From: JAGWBG01 sp034421095 | GTDB lineage: Bacteria; Chloroflexota; Dehalococcoidia; Lucifugimonadales; JAGWBF01 | NCBI GenBank assembly: GCA_034421095.1 | Contig: DAOUKR010000025.1 | Coordinates: forward strand, 1 to 64,000 | Direction of reading: 5' to 3' | DNA: 64,000 bases | Shown: in pieces, positions 16,854 through 26,107 of the stretch | Numbering within the stretch: position 1 is the first letter of the stretch | How the letters are laid out: each line of letters begins with the position of its first letter | Made by a program: the position numbers and the translations under genes | The notes under the pieces: model-generated | The model's input: only the letters and a program-made list of their open reading frames with translations | Told to the model about the DNA's origin: nothing | Database searches by the model: none

Positions 16854-18599
16854 ATGGCAGGACCTGTTTCTCTACACGTGGAAACCGACGTGCCCGTTCC
16901 CATGAGGGACGGGACCACCCTGTACGCAGACATTTACCGCCCCGACGGGCCGGGACCTTTCCCGGTAATCCTTCAACGCACCCCCTATGACAAGACCGCA
17001 CCCCTGTCTATGAACCCTCTGGACCCACTCAAGTCTGCGAGGAACGGCTATGCGGCAGTAATACAGGACACCAGGGGCCGTTATAGCTCGGAGGGCGAGT
17101 TCTACTGCTTCAGGGATGAAATAAACGACGGGTACGACACTGTAGAGTGGGCTGCATCTCAACCCTGGTCAACGGGCAAAGTAGGCATGTATGGAGCCTC
17201 TTACGTGGGTGCCACCCAGTGGCTGGCGGCGCTGGCCCGGCCGCCCCATCTCACAACTATCGTTCCCAACGTCACGGCTTCCAACTACCACGAAGGTTGG
17301 ACCTATCAAGGGGGCGCTTTCGAGCTGGGGTTCAACATGTCATGGACCCTGGGAAGTTTGACCCTCGCCAACCTGCGGAACATAGCATCGAAGAAGACCA
17401 TACCCCCGGACGGAGGCCAGAAGCTCATCCAGGTGGTGGATTCGATGGAGTCATCCTTCCGCTCCCTCCCCCTCAAGGAGTTTCCCCATTTGAAAGATGG
17501 CCTGGCTGACTATTATTACGATTGGCTTGCCCATCCCGACTACGACGATTACTGGAAGCAGATATGCATTGAGGAAAACCACTCCAGGCTAAGCGTACCT
17601 GCTTACAATATTGGAGGGTGGTACGATATTTTCCTGGGCGGGAGCATCCGCAATTATCTGGGCATGAAGAAGGAGGGCGCTACCGAAGTCGCAAGGAGCG
17701 GTCAACGGCTGCTCATTGGCCCATGGCAACATAGTGCCAAAGGCACCAGCCTGGTGGGAAGCCATTACTTCGGCGTGGCGGCGGACGCCCTGGCGATAGA
17801 CCTGGACGGTATTCACTTCAAGTGGTTTGATTACTGGCTCAAGGGCATCAACAACGGGGTCTTGGACGAGCCTCCCGTGCGAATATTCGTTATGGGAGAC
17901 AACGCCTGGCGGTACGAGCAGGAGTGGCCCCTGGCAAGAGCACAAGCCACCAGGTACTACTTCCACAGCCAGGGGAGGGCAAACTCCGTCAACGGCAACG
18001 GCAGCCTGAGTACCCAATCCCCCGGGGAAGAATCGCCGGACGCATTCCTCTACAATCCTTCGGACCCGGTCCCCACCAGGGGCGGCGCGCTCTGCTGCAA
18101 CCCCTACTTCATGGCGAATGGGGCCTTCGAGCAGGGTGAGGTAGAATTGAGGGAGGACGTGCTGGTGTACTCGACTCCGCCGCTGGAGCGGGAAGTTGAG
18201 GTCACGGGGCCGATTACGGTGACCCTCTGGGCTACCACTTCGGCAACCGATACCGACTTCACGGCCAAGCTGGTGGATGTATGTGACCATGGATGCGCCC
18301 GCAACCTGACCGACGGCATCATCAGGTCCCGCTACAGGGAGTCGGCATCCAGCCCAAGTCCGGTGGAACCGGGCAGAGTGTACGAGTACACCATAGACCT
18401 GTGGGCCACCAGCAATGTCTTCAAACAGGGCCATAGAATAAGGGTTGAGGTGTCCAGCAGCAACTTCCCCCGCTTCGACCGAAACCCCAACACGGGCAGG
18501 CCGATAGCGGAGGAAGGAGAGCTGAAACCCGCATTGCAGACGATTTTGCATGATGCCCGGCATCCCTCCCATATAATGCTGCCGATAGTGCCCAGATAG
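16854..18599 (+). CDS. CocE/NonD family hydrolase (S15 X-Pro dipeptidyl-peptidase-like)
   Basis: A 581-residue serine hydrolase of the CocE/NonD family. Signatures: VPMRDGTTLYADIYRP at residues 13-28, the RGRYSSEGEF loop, the nucleophile motif GMYGASYVGATQW (GxSxxG, Ser at about residue 118), Asp and His candidates in YNIGGWYDIFLGG and IGPWQHSAKG, and a C-terminal jelly-roll domain from about residue 400 that includes VEVTGPITVTLWATTSATDTDFTAKL. Members hydrolyse acyl esters (for example cocaine esterase) or X-Pro peptides; substrate unknown. AGGAGACG precedes the ATG. No signal peptide. Confidence 0.9.
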   Translation: MAGPVSLHVETDVPVPMRDGTTLYADIYRPDGPGPFPVILQRTPYDKTAPLSMNPLDPLKSARNGYAAVIQDTRGRYSSEGEFYCFRDEINDGYDTVEWAASQPWSTGKVGMYGASYVGATQWLAALARPPHLTTIVPNVTASNYHEGWTYQGGAFELGFNMSWTLGSLTLANLRNIASKKTIPPDGGQKLIQVVDSMESSFRSLPLKEFPHLKDGLADYYYDWLAHPDYDDYWKQICIEENHSRLSVPAYNIGGWYDIFLGGSIRNYLGMKKEGATEVARSGQRLLIGPWQHSAKGTSLVGSHYFGVAADALAIDLDGIHFKWFDYWLKGINNGVLDEPPVRIFVMGDNAWRYEQEWPLARAQATRYYFHSQGRANSVNGNGSLSTQSPGEESPDAFLYNPSDPVPTRGGALCCNPYFMANGAFEQGEVELREDVLVYSTPPLEREVEVTGPITVTLWATTSATDTDFTAKLVDVCDHGCARNLTDGIIRSRYRESASSPSPVEPGRVYEYTIDLWATSNVFKQGHRIRVEVSSSNFPRFDRNPNTGRPIAEEGELKPALQTILHDARHPSHIMLPIVPR

Positions 18600-18650
18600 C
18601 TTGGCAGATGGGGGTCAAGTCAACATGGGTACGGCCATGCCCCCACAGGG

Positions 18651-18726
18651 TGTCACTCCGAACAACAGTGTGGTCAATTAGGTCTTTGGATCCCTCGTCC
18701 GCCTGTGGCGGACTCGAGGTGACAGT
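18651..18726. repeat. Short intergenic repeat with imperfect terminal inverted repeats
   Basis: The element starts TGTCACTCCGAA and ends CTCGAGGTGACA, imperfect inverted ends of a kind also seen in part near 56466-56500. Inside it, GTCCGCC at 18697-18703 and GGCGGAC at 18707-18713 form a hairpin with a TGT loop. It separates the CocE gene from the selenoprotein candidate and carries no coding frame that I recognise. Confidence 0.55.
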
Positions 18727-18796
18727 GAAAGGCCACCATAGCGACTTTGACTTTTCTAAGTTGCGTATGTAAAATCCTGGAAGAGGAGGTGGAACC

Positions 18797-19426
18797 ATGG
18801 AGCCTGTAAAAGTCACCGCTTATTACGACTTTCGCTGACCTTACGTGTACAACGCAGCCATGTGGCTTGCGAAGGTTAGAGAGTCCTACGGAGACAACCT
18901 CCAGATAGACTGGAGACCTTTCTTTCTATCCCAGATTAACAGCAAGGAAGACCCTGAGTGGAAGGCATGGGAACAGGAAGAGGAGACTCCCACATTGGGC
19001 CTTTTGGCTCTTAGGGCAGGAGAGGCGGCCCGCAGGCAGGGCACCAAGGCTTTCGAGGACTTTCAACTGTCCCTCCTGAAGGCCCGCCACGAGGACCGCA
19101 GAGACCTGTCCGATGAGAACGTAATCATGGAGTCGGCACAGGCAAGCGGCCTGGACATGGCCCGGTTCCGCGAGGACCTTGCCGATAAGAGCATCATAAA
19201 AGACCTGGGAGAGAGTCACACCCAGTCGGTAGAGGAATACGGCGTTTTCGGCGTGCCAACGTTCATCTTTCCCAATGGCACCTCGGCCTTCGTGAAGACG
19301 TACAACCCGCCTGAAGAAGAAGCCGTAGAGATGTTTGAGTCAATCATCAACGTCATGGGGAAGTGGAACCACATCGGCGAGATAAAACGGCCGCAACCAC
19401 CCTGGCCCAAGGGAGTATTCTCTTAA
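18797..19426 (+). CDS. DsbA-family thiol oxidoreductase, predicted selenoprotein (in-frame TGA at codon 14)
   Basis: From the ATG at 18797, preceded by AGGAGGTGG at ideal spacing, the frame reads MEPVKVTAYYDFR, TGA (18836-18838), PYVYNAAMWLAKV and continues open to 19426 (209 residues if TGA is decoded). The TGA falls exactly where DsbA / FrnE / 2-hydroxychromene-2-carboxylate isomerase-like proteins have the first active-site Cys in YYDFxCPxxY. The rest fits the family: an inserted helical domain with ALRAGEAARRQG and FEDFQLSLLKARH, then VEEYGVFGVPTFIFPNG with the cis-Pro loop at about residue 150. The alternative start, GTG at 18845, has no ribosome-binding site and would delete the first strand and active site. 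selB is present at 61627-63492. Sec incorporation is inferred; a nonsense-mutated Cys codon remains possible. Confidence 0.8.
18836..18875 (+). promoter_or_regulatory. Candidate bacterial SECIS element within the selenoprotein gene
   Basis: Immediately after the TGA, CCTT (18839-18842) can pair with AAGG (18872-18875), CGCA (18853-18856) with TGCG (18868-18871), and GCC (18857-18859) with GGC (18864-18866), leaving a bulged T at 18867 and a four-base apical loop ATGT. The loop lies about 22-25 bases after the TGA and contains the GT pair favoured in bacterial SECIS elements. The stem is short and the bulge is on the 3' side, unlike the E. coli fdhF element, so this is a hand-drawn candidate only. 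Confidence 0.45.
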
Positions 19427-19435
19427 GGCGGACCC

Positions 19436-20140
19436 GTGAATCCGAGCGCGTTGGAGCTTAGAACAAAGCTCCGATTCAAAAATAGAAAGCTGCTGGAACA
19501 AGCGCTCGCCCACCCCTCATATCTCAATGAGCTTCAGGACGACCCTGGGCCCGGAGAGTCCTACGAGCGCCTTGAATTCCTTGGCGACTCGGTACTGGGT
19601 CTGGTCATAACCCTGGAGCTTTATAAACGACATTCCGACCTTACGGAAGGGGATCTGACCAAGCTCAGGGCCTCTCTAGTCAGGAGCAGCACCTTGGCCG
19701 GCGTGGCCCGAAGGCTGGAGTTGGGACAGCACCTCAACCTTGGAAAGGGCGAAGAGTCCACAGGCGGACGTGACAGAGACTCGAACCTCGCGGACGCTTT
19801 CGAGGCATTGACAGGGGCCATTTTCCTGGACAAAGGTTTTGATACGGCTACGCGATTTGTCCTGGGGACAATGCGAGAAGAGATTGAATCCATCATGGAG
19901 GATGGCGTTCCGGAGGACCCCAAGTCCCGTCTCCAGGAACTAATACAGAGAACGGGAAGGACGACACCTTCCTACCGGGTAGTCAAATCCGGTGGGCCTG
20001 ACCACCACAAGAGCTTCAGCGTGGAGGTCGTCATGGACGGTCAGGTTATCGGCACGGGTCATGGGAAGCGGAAACTCGATGCCGAGAAGCAGGCAGCCAG
20101 TGAGGCTTTAGGCCGCCTGGAAAGCTCCACCGGGGTGTAG
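19436..20140 (+). CDS. rnc: Ribonuclease III
   Basis: The 234-residue protein has the RNase III signature ERLEFLGDSVLGLVI with the catalytic Glu and Asp, a second acidic pair in LADAFEALTGAIFLDKGFD, and a C-terminal double-stranded RNA-binding domain with SRLQELIQRTGRTTPSYRVV and GHGKRKLDAEKQAASEALGRL. It processes rRNA precursors and cleaves double-stranded RNA. The start is GTG at 19436 with AAGGCGG upstream. It is followed after 29 bases by ftsY, a frequent bacterial arrangement. Confidence 0.96.
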   Translation: MNPSALELRTKLRFKNRKLLEQALAHPSYLNELQDDPGPGESYERLEFLGDSVLGLVITLELYKRHSDLTEGDLTKLRASLVRSSTLAGVARRLELGQHLNLGKGEESTGGRDRDSNLADAFEALTGAIFLDKGFDTATRFVLGTMREEIESIMEDGVPEDPKSRLQELIQRTGRTTPSYRVVKSGGPDHHKSFSVEVVMDGQVIGTGHGKRKLDAEKQAASEALGRLESSTGV

Positions 20141-20169
20141 ATGACCCATCATACGAGGTCGGACCGCAC

Positions 20170-21141
20170 ATGTTAGGCCTTCTCAAAAGGAATCGGCAAA
20201 AGAATAGGGAGAAGACCCAGGAGGGCGTACAGCGCAGCCGGGAGGGTTGGCTCGGCCGCATAATGGAGGTGCTGCGAACTCCCAGTGTGGATGACAGCAT
20301 GTGGGACGAGTTGGAGGAGATACTCATCACCGCCGACATGGGTGTGGACACGTCCCTGAGTATGATAGAACGGCTGAAGGCCAAGGCCCAGCAGAAGCGG
20401 CTAGACCGGCCCCAGGAGATATTCGACGCCCTCAAAGAGGAGTTGGTCACCAGCCTGGCGGCTGGAGAGAATGCCGAGGTATGGCTGGAAGCCGAGCGAG
20501 AGACCCTTCCCTTCGTCATCCTGGTAGTGGGCGTAAACGGTGCCGGCAAGACCACCAGCATCGCAAAGCTGGCCTACCACTTCAACGAGGCCGGCAAAAA
20601 GGTCCTACTGGGGGCCGCGGACACCTTCCGGGCAGCAGCAATAGACCAGTTGCAGGTCTGGGGCCAGAGGGTAGGTGTGGACGTGGTAAGCCATCAGCCC
20701 GGCGCAGACCCCGGAGCCGTGGCCTACGACGCTATCCAGGCAGGCAAGGCCCGGGGGGCCGACGTGGTGATAATAGACACAGCAGGCCGCCTCCATACCA
20801 AGTCCAACCTCATGGAAGAACTCAGGAAGGTAAAGAGGGTAATGAGCCACATAGACCCATCCGCTCCCCATCAGGTAATCCTAACCCTGGACGCCACGAC
20901 GGGCCACAACGGCCTCAGCCAGGCCAGAACCTTCACCGAAGCGGTAGAATGTACCGGCATCTTTCTGGCCAAGCTGGACGGCACTGCAAGGGGAGGCATC
21001 GTAATGGCGATAAAGAGTGAACTTGACCTTCCCATACTCTTCATAGGCACTGGCGAGAATCTTCAGGATATGGCCCCCTTCGACTCCAGAGAATTCGTCG
21101 AGGCAATGCTGGAGCCTGTGCCTTCACCCAGCCGTGAGTAG
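20170..21141 (+). CDS. ftsY: Signal recognition particle receptor FtsY
   Basis: The 323-residue protein has the NG domain of SRP GTPases: N domain helices (residues 25-105), G1 VVGVNGAGKTTSIAKLA, the insertion-box motif LLGAADTFRAAAIDQLQVWG, G3 VIIDTAGRLHT, and G4/G5 with LAKLDGTARGG and FIGTGENLQDMAPFD. The acidic A domain seen in E. coli is missing; the short basic N-terminus (MLGLLKRNRQKNREK) may help membrane binding. It docks ribosome-SRP complexes to the SecYEG translocon. Downstream of rnc, probably the same transcript. Confidence 0.97.
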   Translation: MLGLLKRNRQKNREKTQEGVQRSREGWLGRIMEVLRTPSVDDSMWDELEEILITADMGVDTSLSMIERLKAKAQQKRLDRPQEIFDALKEELVTSLAAGENAEVWLEAERETLPFVILVVGVNGAGKTTSIAKLAYHFNEAGKKVLLGAADTFRAAAIDQLQVWGQRVGVDVVSHQPGADPGAVAYDAIQAGKARGADVVIIDTAGRLHTKSNLMEELRKVKRVMSHIDPSAPHQVILTLDATTGHNGLSQARTFTEAVECTGIFLAKLDGTARGGIVMAIKSELDLPILFIGTGENLQDMAPFDSREFVEAMLEPVPSPSRE

Positions 21142-21187
21142 AGAGAGCAGGCTTCTCACACTTCCATTCTCCCTAATAGGGTAGGCC

Positions 21188-23647
21188 GTGCAGCACGCCC
21201 TGATCTGGCTCCTCTCCATTGAAATCATCGGGCTAATCGCCCTTCCCCTCGCCTTTAGTCTCTTTCGCAGGCTGCCCGATAGGGGCCTCATCCTATCGAA
21301 AATACTGGCGCTCCTCTTGCTTTCCTATGTCCTGTGGGTGCTGGGCCTGACCCAAATAATACCCAACTCATTTTACACCGTCGTCGCCATCCTGGCCGTT
21401 ATGGCCCTCATTTCCGCCTTCGTAGTGCGCCGTAAGTGGCGAGAGATATTGTCCTTCCTGCATAAGGAGAGAGTCGCTCTTCTAACGTCCGAACTGGTCT
21501 TCCTTGGGCTATATGCCCTCTGGCTCTCGATAGTGTCCTCCGCCCCGGCCATAAACCACACCGAAAAGCCAATGGACTTCGCCTTCCTCAACTCCATTTT
21601 GATGAGCACCCATTTCCCACCTGAAGACCCCTGGCTTGGAGGGCACTCCATAAGCTATTACTACTTCGGCCACTTTATGATGGCTTCCCTGACCAAGCTC
21701 ACGGCTATCCCATCCAACATCTCCTACAACCTCTCAATATCCCTCATTCCCGCTCTCGTGGGAGCCGGAGCGTTCAGCCTGATGTATAACCTCATCCGGC
21801 TGTCCGGCGCGAGGGTAAGGACTGCCATACTCTTTGCCCTGGCAGCGCCCGTCTTCATAGTTATCATAGGTAACCTGGAAGGGGTCCTCGAGTTTATACA
21901 CGCCAGGGGGTGGGGCTCCGACGGCTTCTGGGAATGGGTTTCAATCAAGGGACTGGATACCGCCCAGAGCGGAGACCCCAGTATTTTCCCCAGGGACTAC
22001 TTGTGGTGGTGGCGCGCCACCAGAGTCATAGACACGGTAGCTAATGGCGTCAGCCTTGACTACACCATAACCGAGTTCCCTTTTTTCAGCTTCCTGCTGG
22101 GTGACCTCCATCCCCACGTGTCCGCCTTGCCATTCATTGTGCTTGTTCTGGCCCTATCACTGAATCTGTTGGTCTCTGATGAGAAGCTGGGACTACCCTG
22201 GATTCGTCGGTATCCCTGGGAAGTGCTCGCTCTGGCCCTGTGTCTGGGGTCGCTGGCCTTCATAAACATCTGGGACTTTCCAGTCTTCGCTGTCCTGCTT
22301 GTAGCTCTGGTGCTGGTCAAGGGCTATGGCGACTGGGGCGGAGGAATCAAGCAGGCATTGCTCCCTTCCCTTTATTTGCTGGTGCCTGTGCTGGCGGTGG
22401 CGGTGCTGCTATATATACCCTTCTATTCAGACCTTAGCAGTCAGGCATCAGGGGTCTTGCCGGTCGGCGACGTGAGCACCCGGCCCCTATTCTTCTTCCT
22501 GATATGGGGCCTCTTTCTGGTCCTGAGCGGAACCTTTCTGTTTAGACAGATGTGGACCACGCCGGGAGTGACCGGCAGAAATCCGGGGGCACTGGCTGCG
22601 GTGTTGGTGATAACTCTCATGCCTTTCTTGCTCTGGGCCGGGATTGAACTGCTGGCATTGTGGACGGGATGGAGCTTGCTGGTGGACCGTCTCAACGGAA
22701 GCACTATAGAAAGCGCCGGCACCGTGGGGGCCAGGTTCGGGATGCTTCTGCCGGGCATGATTATTGTGGGGCTATCCCTGTACGCCGCCCTCCTCCGGTC
22801 AAGGCACGGCAGCGAAAGGGCCACAACCTTCGTCTTGTTCTCTTTAGCTCTGGCCTTCTACCTTCTGATAGGAGCGGAGCTTTTCCGACTGGTAGACCTA
22901 TTCGGCAACAGGATGAACACGGTCTTCAAGGTCTACTACCAGTCGTGGCTCCTTCTTGCCACAGTTTCAGCCTACGGCCTATACTACCTTTGGTCCAGGC
23001 CCATGCCATCACTTCCAGTCCCGTTGGAAACGGCGGGGAACCGTGTAAGAACGTCGGCAGCCATATTAGGGAAGACGTTGCGCTATGGATGGCTAGGTGC
23101 GGTGATTGTCCTGTTTCTGGCATCCATGTACTATCCCATCGGGGCGGCCCTTGACAGGGCCGAGACCACAGATGGCAACACCCTGGACGGCCTGGCTTTC
23201 CTGAAAAGGGGGAGCAAGGGTGAATATGAGGCTATAAGATGGCTGCGGGACGATGCCCCCTGGGGCAGAATCGTGGAGGCTGTGGGAGACGACTATTCGG
23301 AATACGGCCGTATCTCTGCCAGCACGGGCCTGCCGACGGTGTTGGGCTGGAAGTTCCATGAACAGCAGTGGCGTGGTTCCACCAGACCGTTCGAGGGCAG
23401 GGAGGAGCATGTAGAGCAAATTTACGGCAGCGCAGACCCGGAGCAAGTCCTGGCACTCCTGGACACCTACGATATACGATACGTGTACGTGGGGGCCAGG
23501 GAGCGCAGCAAATATGGCGGCGGCCACTTTGACAAGTTCTCATCCTTTTTGCGGCCCGTATTTCAGGAGGAGGACGTAGTAATATACGAAAGACTGCAAG
23601 ACGGAAAGGGAGATCTTTTAGAGGGGGACGATGCAGGCACAGAGTAA
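21188..23647 (+). CDS. DUF2298 (Chlor_Arch_YYY) multi-pass membrane protein
   Basis: The 819-residue protein is very hydrophobic with a dozen or more predicted helices and carries the motif that names the family: GGHSISYYYFGHFMMASLTKL at about residues 153-173, close to LGDLHPHVSALPF at about 311-323. The family (DUF2298, TIGR03662) is restricted mainly to Chloroflexota and archaea and is thought to be glycosyltransferase-like, resembling GT-C enzymes that use lipid-linked sugars. The C-terminal 200 residues form a soluble domain with AIRWLRDDAPWGRIVEAVGDDYSEYGRIS, as in oligosaccharyltransferase-type proteins. Start GTG at 21188. It overlaps the next membrane gene by 17 bases. Confidence 0.88.
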   Translation: MQHALIWLLSIEIIGLIALPLAFSLFRRLPDRGLILSKILALLLLSYVLWVLGLTQIIPNSFYTVVAILAVMALISAFVVRRKWREILSFLHKERVALLTSELVFLGLYALWLSIVSSAPAINHTEKPMDFAFLNSILMSTHFPPEDPWLGGHSISYYYFGHFMMASLTKLTAIPSNISYNLSISLIPALVGAGAFSLMYNLIRLSGARVRTAILFALAAPVFIVIIGNLEGVLEFIHARGWGSDGFWEWVSIKGLDTAQSGDPSIFPRDYLWWWRATRVIDTVANGVSLDYTITEFPFFSFLLGDLHPHVSALPFIVLVLALSLNLLVSDEKLGLPWIRRYPWEVLALALCLGSLAFINIWDFPVFAVLLVALVLVKGYGDWGGGIKQALLPSLYLLVPVLAVAVLLYIPFYSDLSSQASGVLPVGDVSTRPLFFFLIWGLFLVLSGTFLFRQMWTTPGVTGRNPGALAAVLVITLMPFLLWAGIELLALWTGWSLLVDRLNGSTIESAGTVGARFGMLLPGMIIVGLSLYAALLRSRHGSERATTFVLFSLALAFYLLIGAELFRLVDLFGNRMNTVFKVYYQSWLLLATVSAYGLYYLWSRPMPSLPVPLETAGNRVRTSAAILGKTLRYGWLGAVIVLFLASMYYPIGAALDRAETTDGNTLDGLAFLKRGSKGEYEAIRWLRDDAPWGRIVEAVGDDYSEYGRISASTGLPTVLGWKFHEQQWRGSTRPFEGREEHVEQIYGSADPEQVLALLDTYDIRYVYVGARERSKYGGGHFDKFSSFLRPVFQEEDVVIYERLQDGKGDLLEGDDAGTE

Positions 23648-26039
23648 TCCAGGGGCAAGATATACCCTGCCCCTCCACAGGCTCCGGGAGGTCTCCCGGA
23701 TAAGGCCAAGCACGGACATGGCTATTTTCGGCGGTCTGGCCCTGGTAGCTCTTGGTCTGCGCCTGTGGGAGCTAGACGGGCGGACTATGCACTACGACGA
23801 GGCCATTCACGTCAACTACGCTTGGCGCATGGCTACCGGAGACGGCTTCTCTCACAGCCCCTGGATGCACGGCCCTTTTCAGATTCACTTGACCGCATTC
23901 ATATTCAAGCTATTCTCTGACAGCGATTTCACCGCCAGACTGACCTACGTCCTGTTCGGCTCTGCCCTGGTGTTCCTGCCCTTCTTCTTGAGGACGTATC
24001 TGGGTAGAACCGGCGCCATAGCAACGTCCACCCTGTTGACCCTATCGCCGGCTATGCTCTATTTCAGCCGCTTCGGGCGCAACGAAATACTGATGTCCTT
24101 CTGGGTGCTGGCTTTGCTAATCCTGATGTGGCGATATCTCAACGAGGGAAAGAACCGCTACCTGTACATGGCATCGGCGGTGTTAGCACTGATGTTTGCC
24201 TCCAAAGAGACCAGCTATATCATCGTCGTCATCCTGGGTGCCGCACTGTTCCTGATGTCCCTCCCGGAAATCGTCCCCTGGGTACTGGGCCGGATAAGGC
24301 TTTCCGAGATGAGCAACGCTCCGTCATTTCTTATCCTGATGGCAACCCTGACTTTGCCCCAGTGGTCGGCCCTTATCAGCATACCTTTGGCCGCCTTTGG
24401 CATGGAGCTTGTCGCCGAAGGCACGGGAGTGGTGGGTTTGCCCGTATGGGGCGACCCATTCTACTCCTTTCCGCTAATTGGTCTGCCCGAATTTGGAAAC
24501 ACTCTGATATTGGTCGCGATAGTCGAAATTCTCATCGGAGTCGCCTTATTCACCCACAAGGGCCGCATATGGGCCAGGTGGCTGGTGCCAACAGCGGTTC
24601 TGGCGGCGTTGCTCTACGCAATAGCCTCGTTACCCAATGGAATTGTGGCACGCGACTACCTCGTTGCCATCGGGACCCTGGCCGCAACCCTGGCAGTATC
24701 GGCGGTCATCGGGCTAATGTGGCGCTGGAAGGTATGGTTAATATGCGCCGGCATCTTCTACTTCATCTGGATGTTTTTCTATACCAGTGTGTTCAGCGCT
24801 TTCACCCAATCTCACGGCTTCTGCCCCGACGCCCTCGGAAGTCCATTCTCCACGTTATGCAGCAGGATGGGAGGAGTATTCACCGGCTCATGGCAGAGTC
24901 TCGGCTACTGGGTTGCCCAGCAGGAGGTGGCCCGTGGTGGACAGCCCTGGTACTACCACTTCATGGTCGGGTCGGTATATGAGTTCCTTCCCATCCTCTT
25001 CGGCACCGCAGCTATAGTCTACTATCTGAAGAAAATGGACCTTTTCGGGATTATGCTGGCTTTCTGGGCGGTGCTAACCTTTCTGGCATACACCATAGCC
25101 GGGGAGAAGATGCCCTGGCTAATCGTAAATATAACCCTGCCCTTCATACTCCTAGCCGGCAAATTCATAGGTGATCAGATAGATTGGGTAAACTGGCGGA
25201 GGATACTAAGAAGCCCCACGTCAGCCCTTCTAGTACTCGCTCCTCTGGTCATCCTTGGTAGTGTATTCCTCCTGTACCGGTACCTGGACAACGGAACAAT
25301 AACAGACTCGTGGCAAAGCTGGGCCTTGCTGTTCGGCATAGTTGCCATAGTTGGGATGTCCGCCTATCTCATGGTGAGGGCACGCCTCCGTACGGGGTTG
25401 ACACTGGCAAGCCTCGGCATAGCGGCCCTTCTGTTGGGGTTCAGCACATTCGTGGCCTTCCGTGCGACCTATAACTACGACGATACACCCATCGAGATGC
25501 TGGTGTACGCCCAGGGGAGCGACGACCTGGTCGAAACCGTGGACAACCTGGAAGACGTGCTGGCAAACGGTGCCGACCAGCAGCCCAGAGTGGAAGTGGA
25601 CTACGAGATATGGTATCCCATGACCTGGTACGTACGGCACGAAGAAAAAGCCAGGGTCCTGCAGTTCAAATGCTACAAGGACGAGAGTGAGCCGGGCTAC
25701 GTAGACTGGTGCAACCCTCTGGAGGAGACGCCTTCCTCAAAGGCCCTGCTCCTCATTGAGTCCCACGGCAACCGGGACTCCGAGTATCTCAGCGGCTACG
25801 AAAAATCGGGATCCCTCAAGAACCTCCTCTGGTTCCCTGAAAACACCTACAGGCGACCGTGGGAGGACCGCAAGAACGAACCAATGGTGGAGCAGCTAAA
25901 GGATGACTTCCATTTTTTCAAAACCAATGTTACCGAGCGAGGACCGTGGAAGGACGCATTGGACTACTTCCTCTTCCGCAGGCTGGACGCCGAGTGGTGG
26001 GACTCAAGGTTTTTCGCCTATACCTCCGATGACACGTAG
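23631..26039 (+). CDS. TIGR03663 family membrane protein (Agl23-like, GT-C type)
   Basis: The 802-residue protein has the TIGR03663 opening LRLWELDGRTMHYDEAIHVNYAWRMATG (residues 47-74), where the MHYDE acidic motif resembles the DE/DD catalytic loops of GT-C glycosyltransferases, then about a dozen hydrophobic helices, and a C-terminal soluble region (residues 620-802) with VEVDYEIWYPMTWYVRHEEKARV. The start overlaps the upstream DUF2298 gene by 17 bases, so the two are translationally coupled and probably act together, plausibly in a surface glycan or protein glycosylation pathway. Function is inferred from fold and pairing only. Confidence 0.85.
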   Translation: MQAQSNPGARYTLPLHRLREVSRIRPSTDMAIFGGLALVALGLRLWELDGRTMHYDEAIHVNYAWRMATGDGFSHSPWMHGPFQIHLTAFIFKLFSDSDFTARLTYVLFGSALVFLPFFLRTYLGRTGAIATSTLLTLSPAMLYFSRFGRNEILMSFWVLALLILMWRYLNEGKNRYLYMASAVLALMFASKETSYIIVVILGAALFLMSLPEIVPWVLGRIRLSEMSNAPSFLILMATLTLPQWSALISIPLAAFGMELVAEGTGVVGLPVWGDPFYSFPLIGLPEFGNTLILVAIVEILIGVALFTHKGRIWARWLVPTAVLAALLYAIASLPNGIVARDYLVAIGTLAATLAVSAVIGLMWRWKVWLICAGIFYFIWMFFYTSVFSAFTQSHGFCPDALGSPFSTLCSRMGGVFTGSWQSLGYWVAQQEVARGGQPWYYHFMVGSVYEFLPILFGTAAIVYYLKKMDLFGIMLAFWAVLTFLAYTIAGEKMPWLIVNITLPFILLAGKFIGDQIDWVNWRRILRSPTSALLVLAPLVILGSVFLLYRYLDNGTITDSWQSWALLFGIVAIVGMSAYLMVRARLRTGLTLASLGIAALLLGFSTFVAFRATYNYDDTPIEMLVYAQGSDDLVETVDNLEDVLANGADQQPRVEVDYEIWYPMTWYVRHEEKARVLQFKCYKDESEPGYVDWCNPLEETPSSKALLLIESHGNRDSEYLSGYEKSGSLKNLLWFPENTYRRPWEDRKNEPMVEQLKDDFHFFKTNVTERGPWKDALDYFLFRRLDAEWWDSRFFAYTSDDT

Positions 26040-26107
26040 CCAAGAGCAACCCCATAAAGCGCCTGGACGGGATAAACGCAGCCTCAATCGGGCCAGGCTT
26101 GCTATTA

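Noticed and set aside
17589..18572. A 327-residue open frame antisense to the CocE gene.
   Set aside because: Shadow of a recognised hydrolase; no motif or ribosome-binding site.
18845..19426. Reading this DsbA-family gene from a GTG at 18845 as a complete 193-residue protein.
   Set aside because: It lacks a ribosome-binding site and omits the first beta strand and active-site region; a strong start 48 bases upstream is in the same frame through a TGA.
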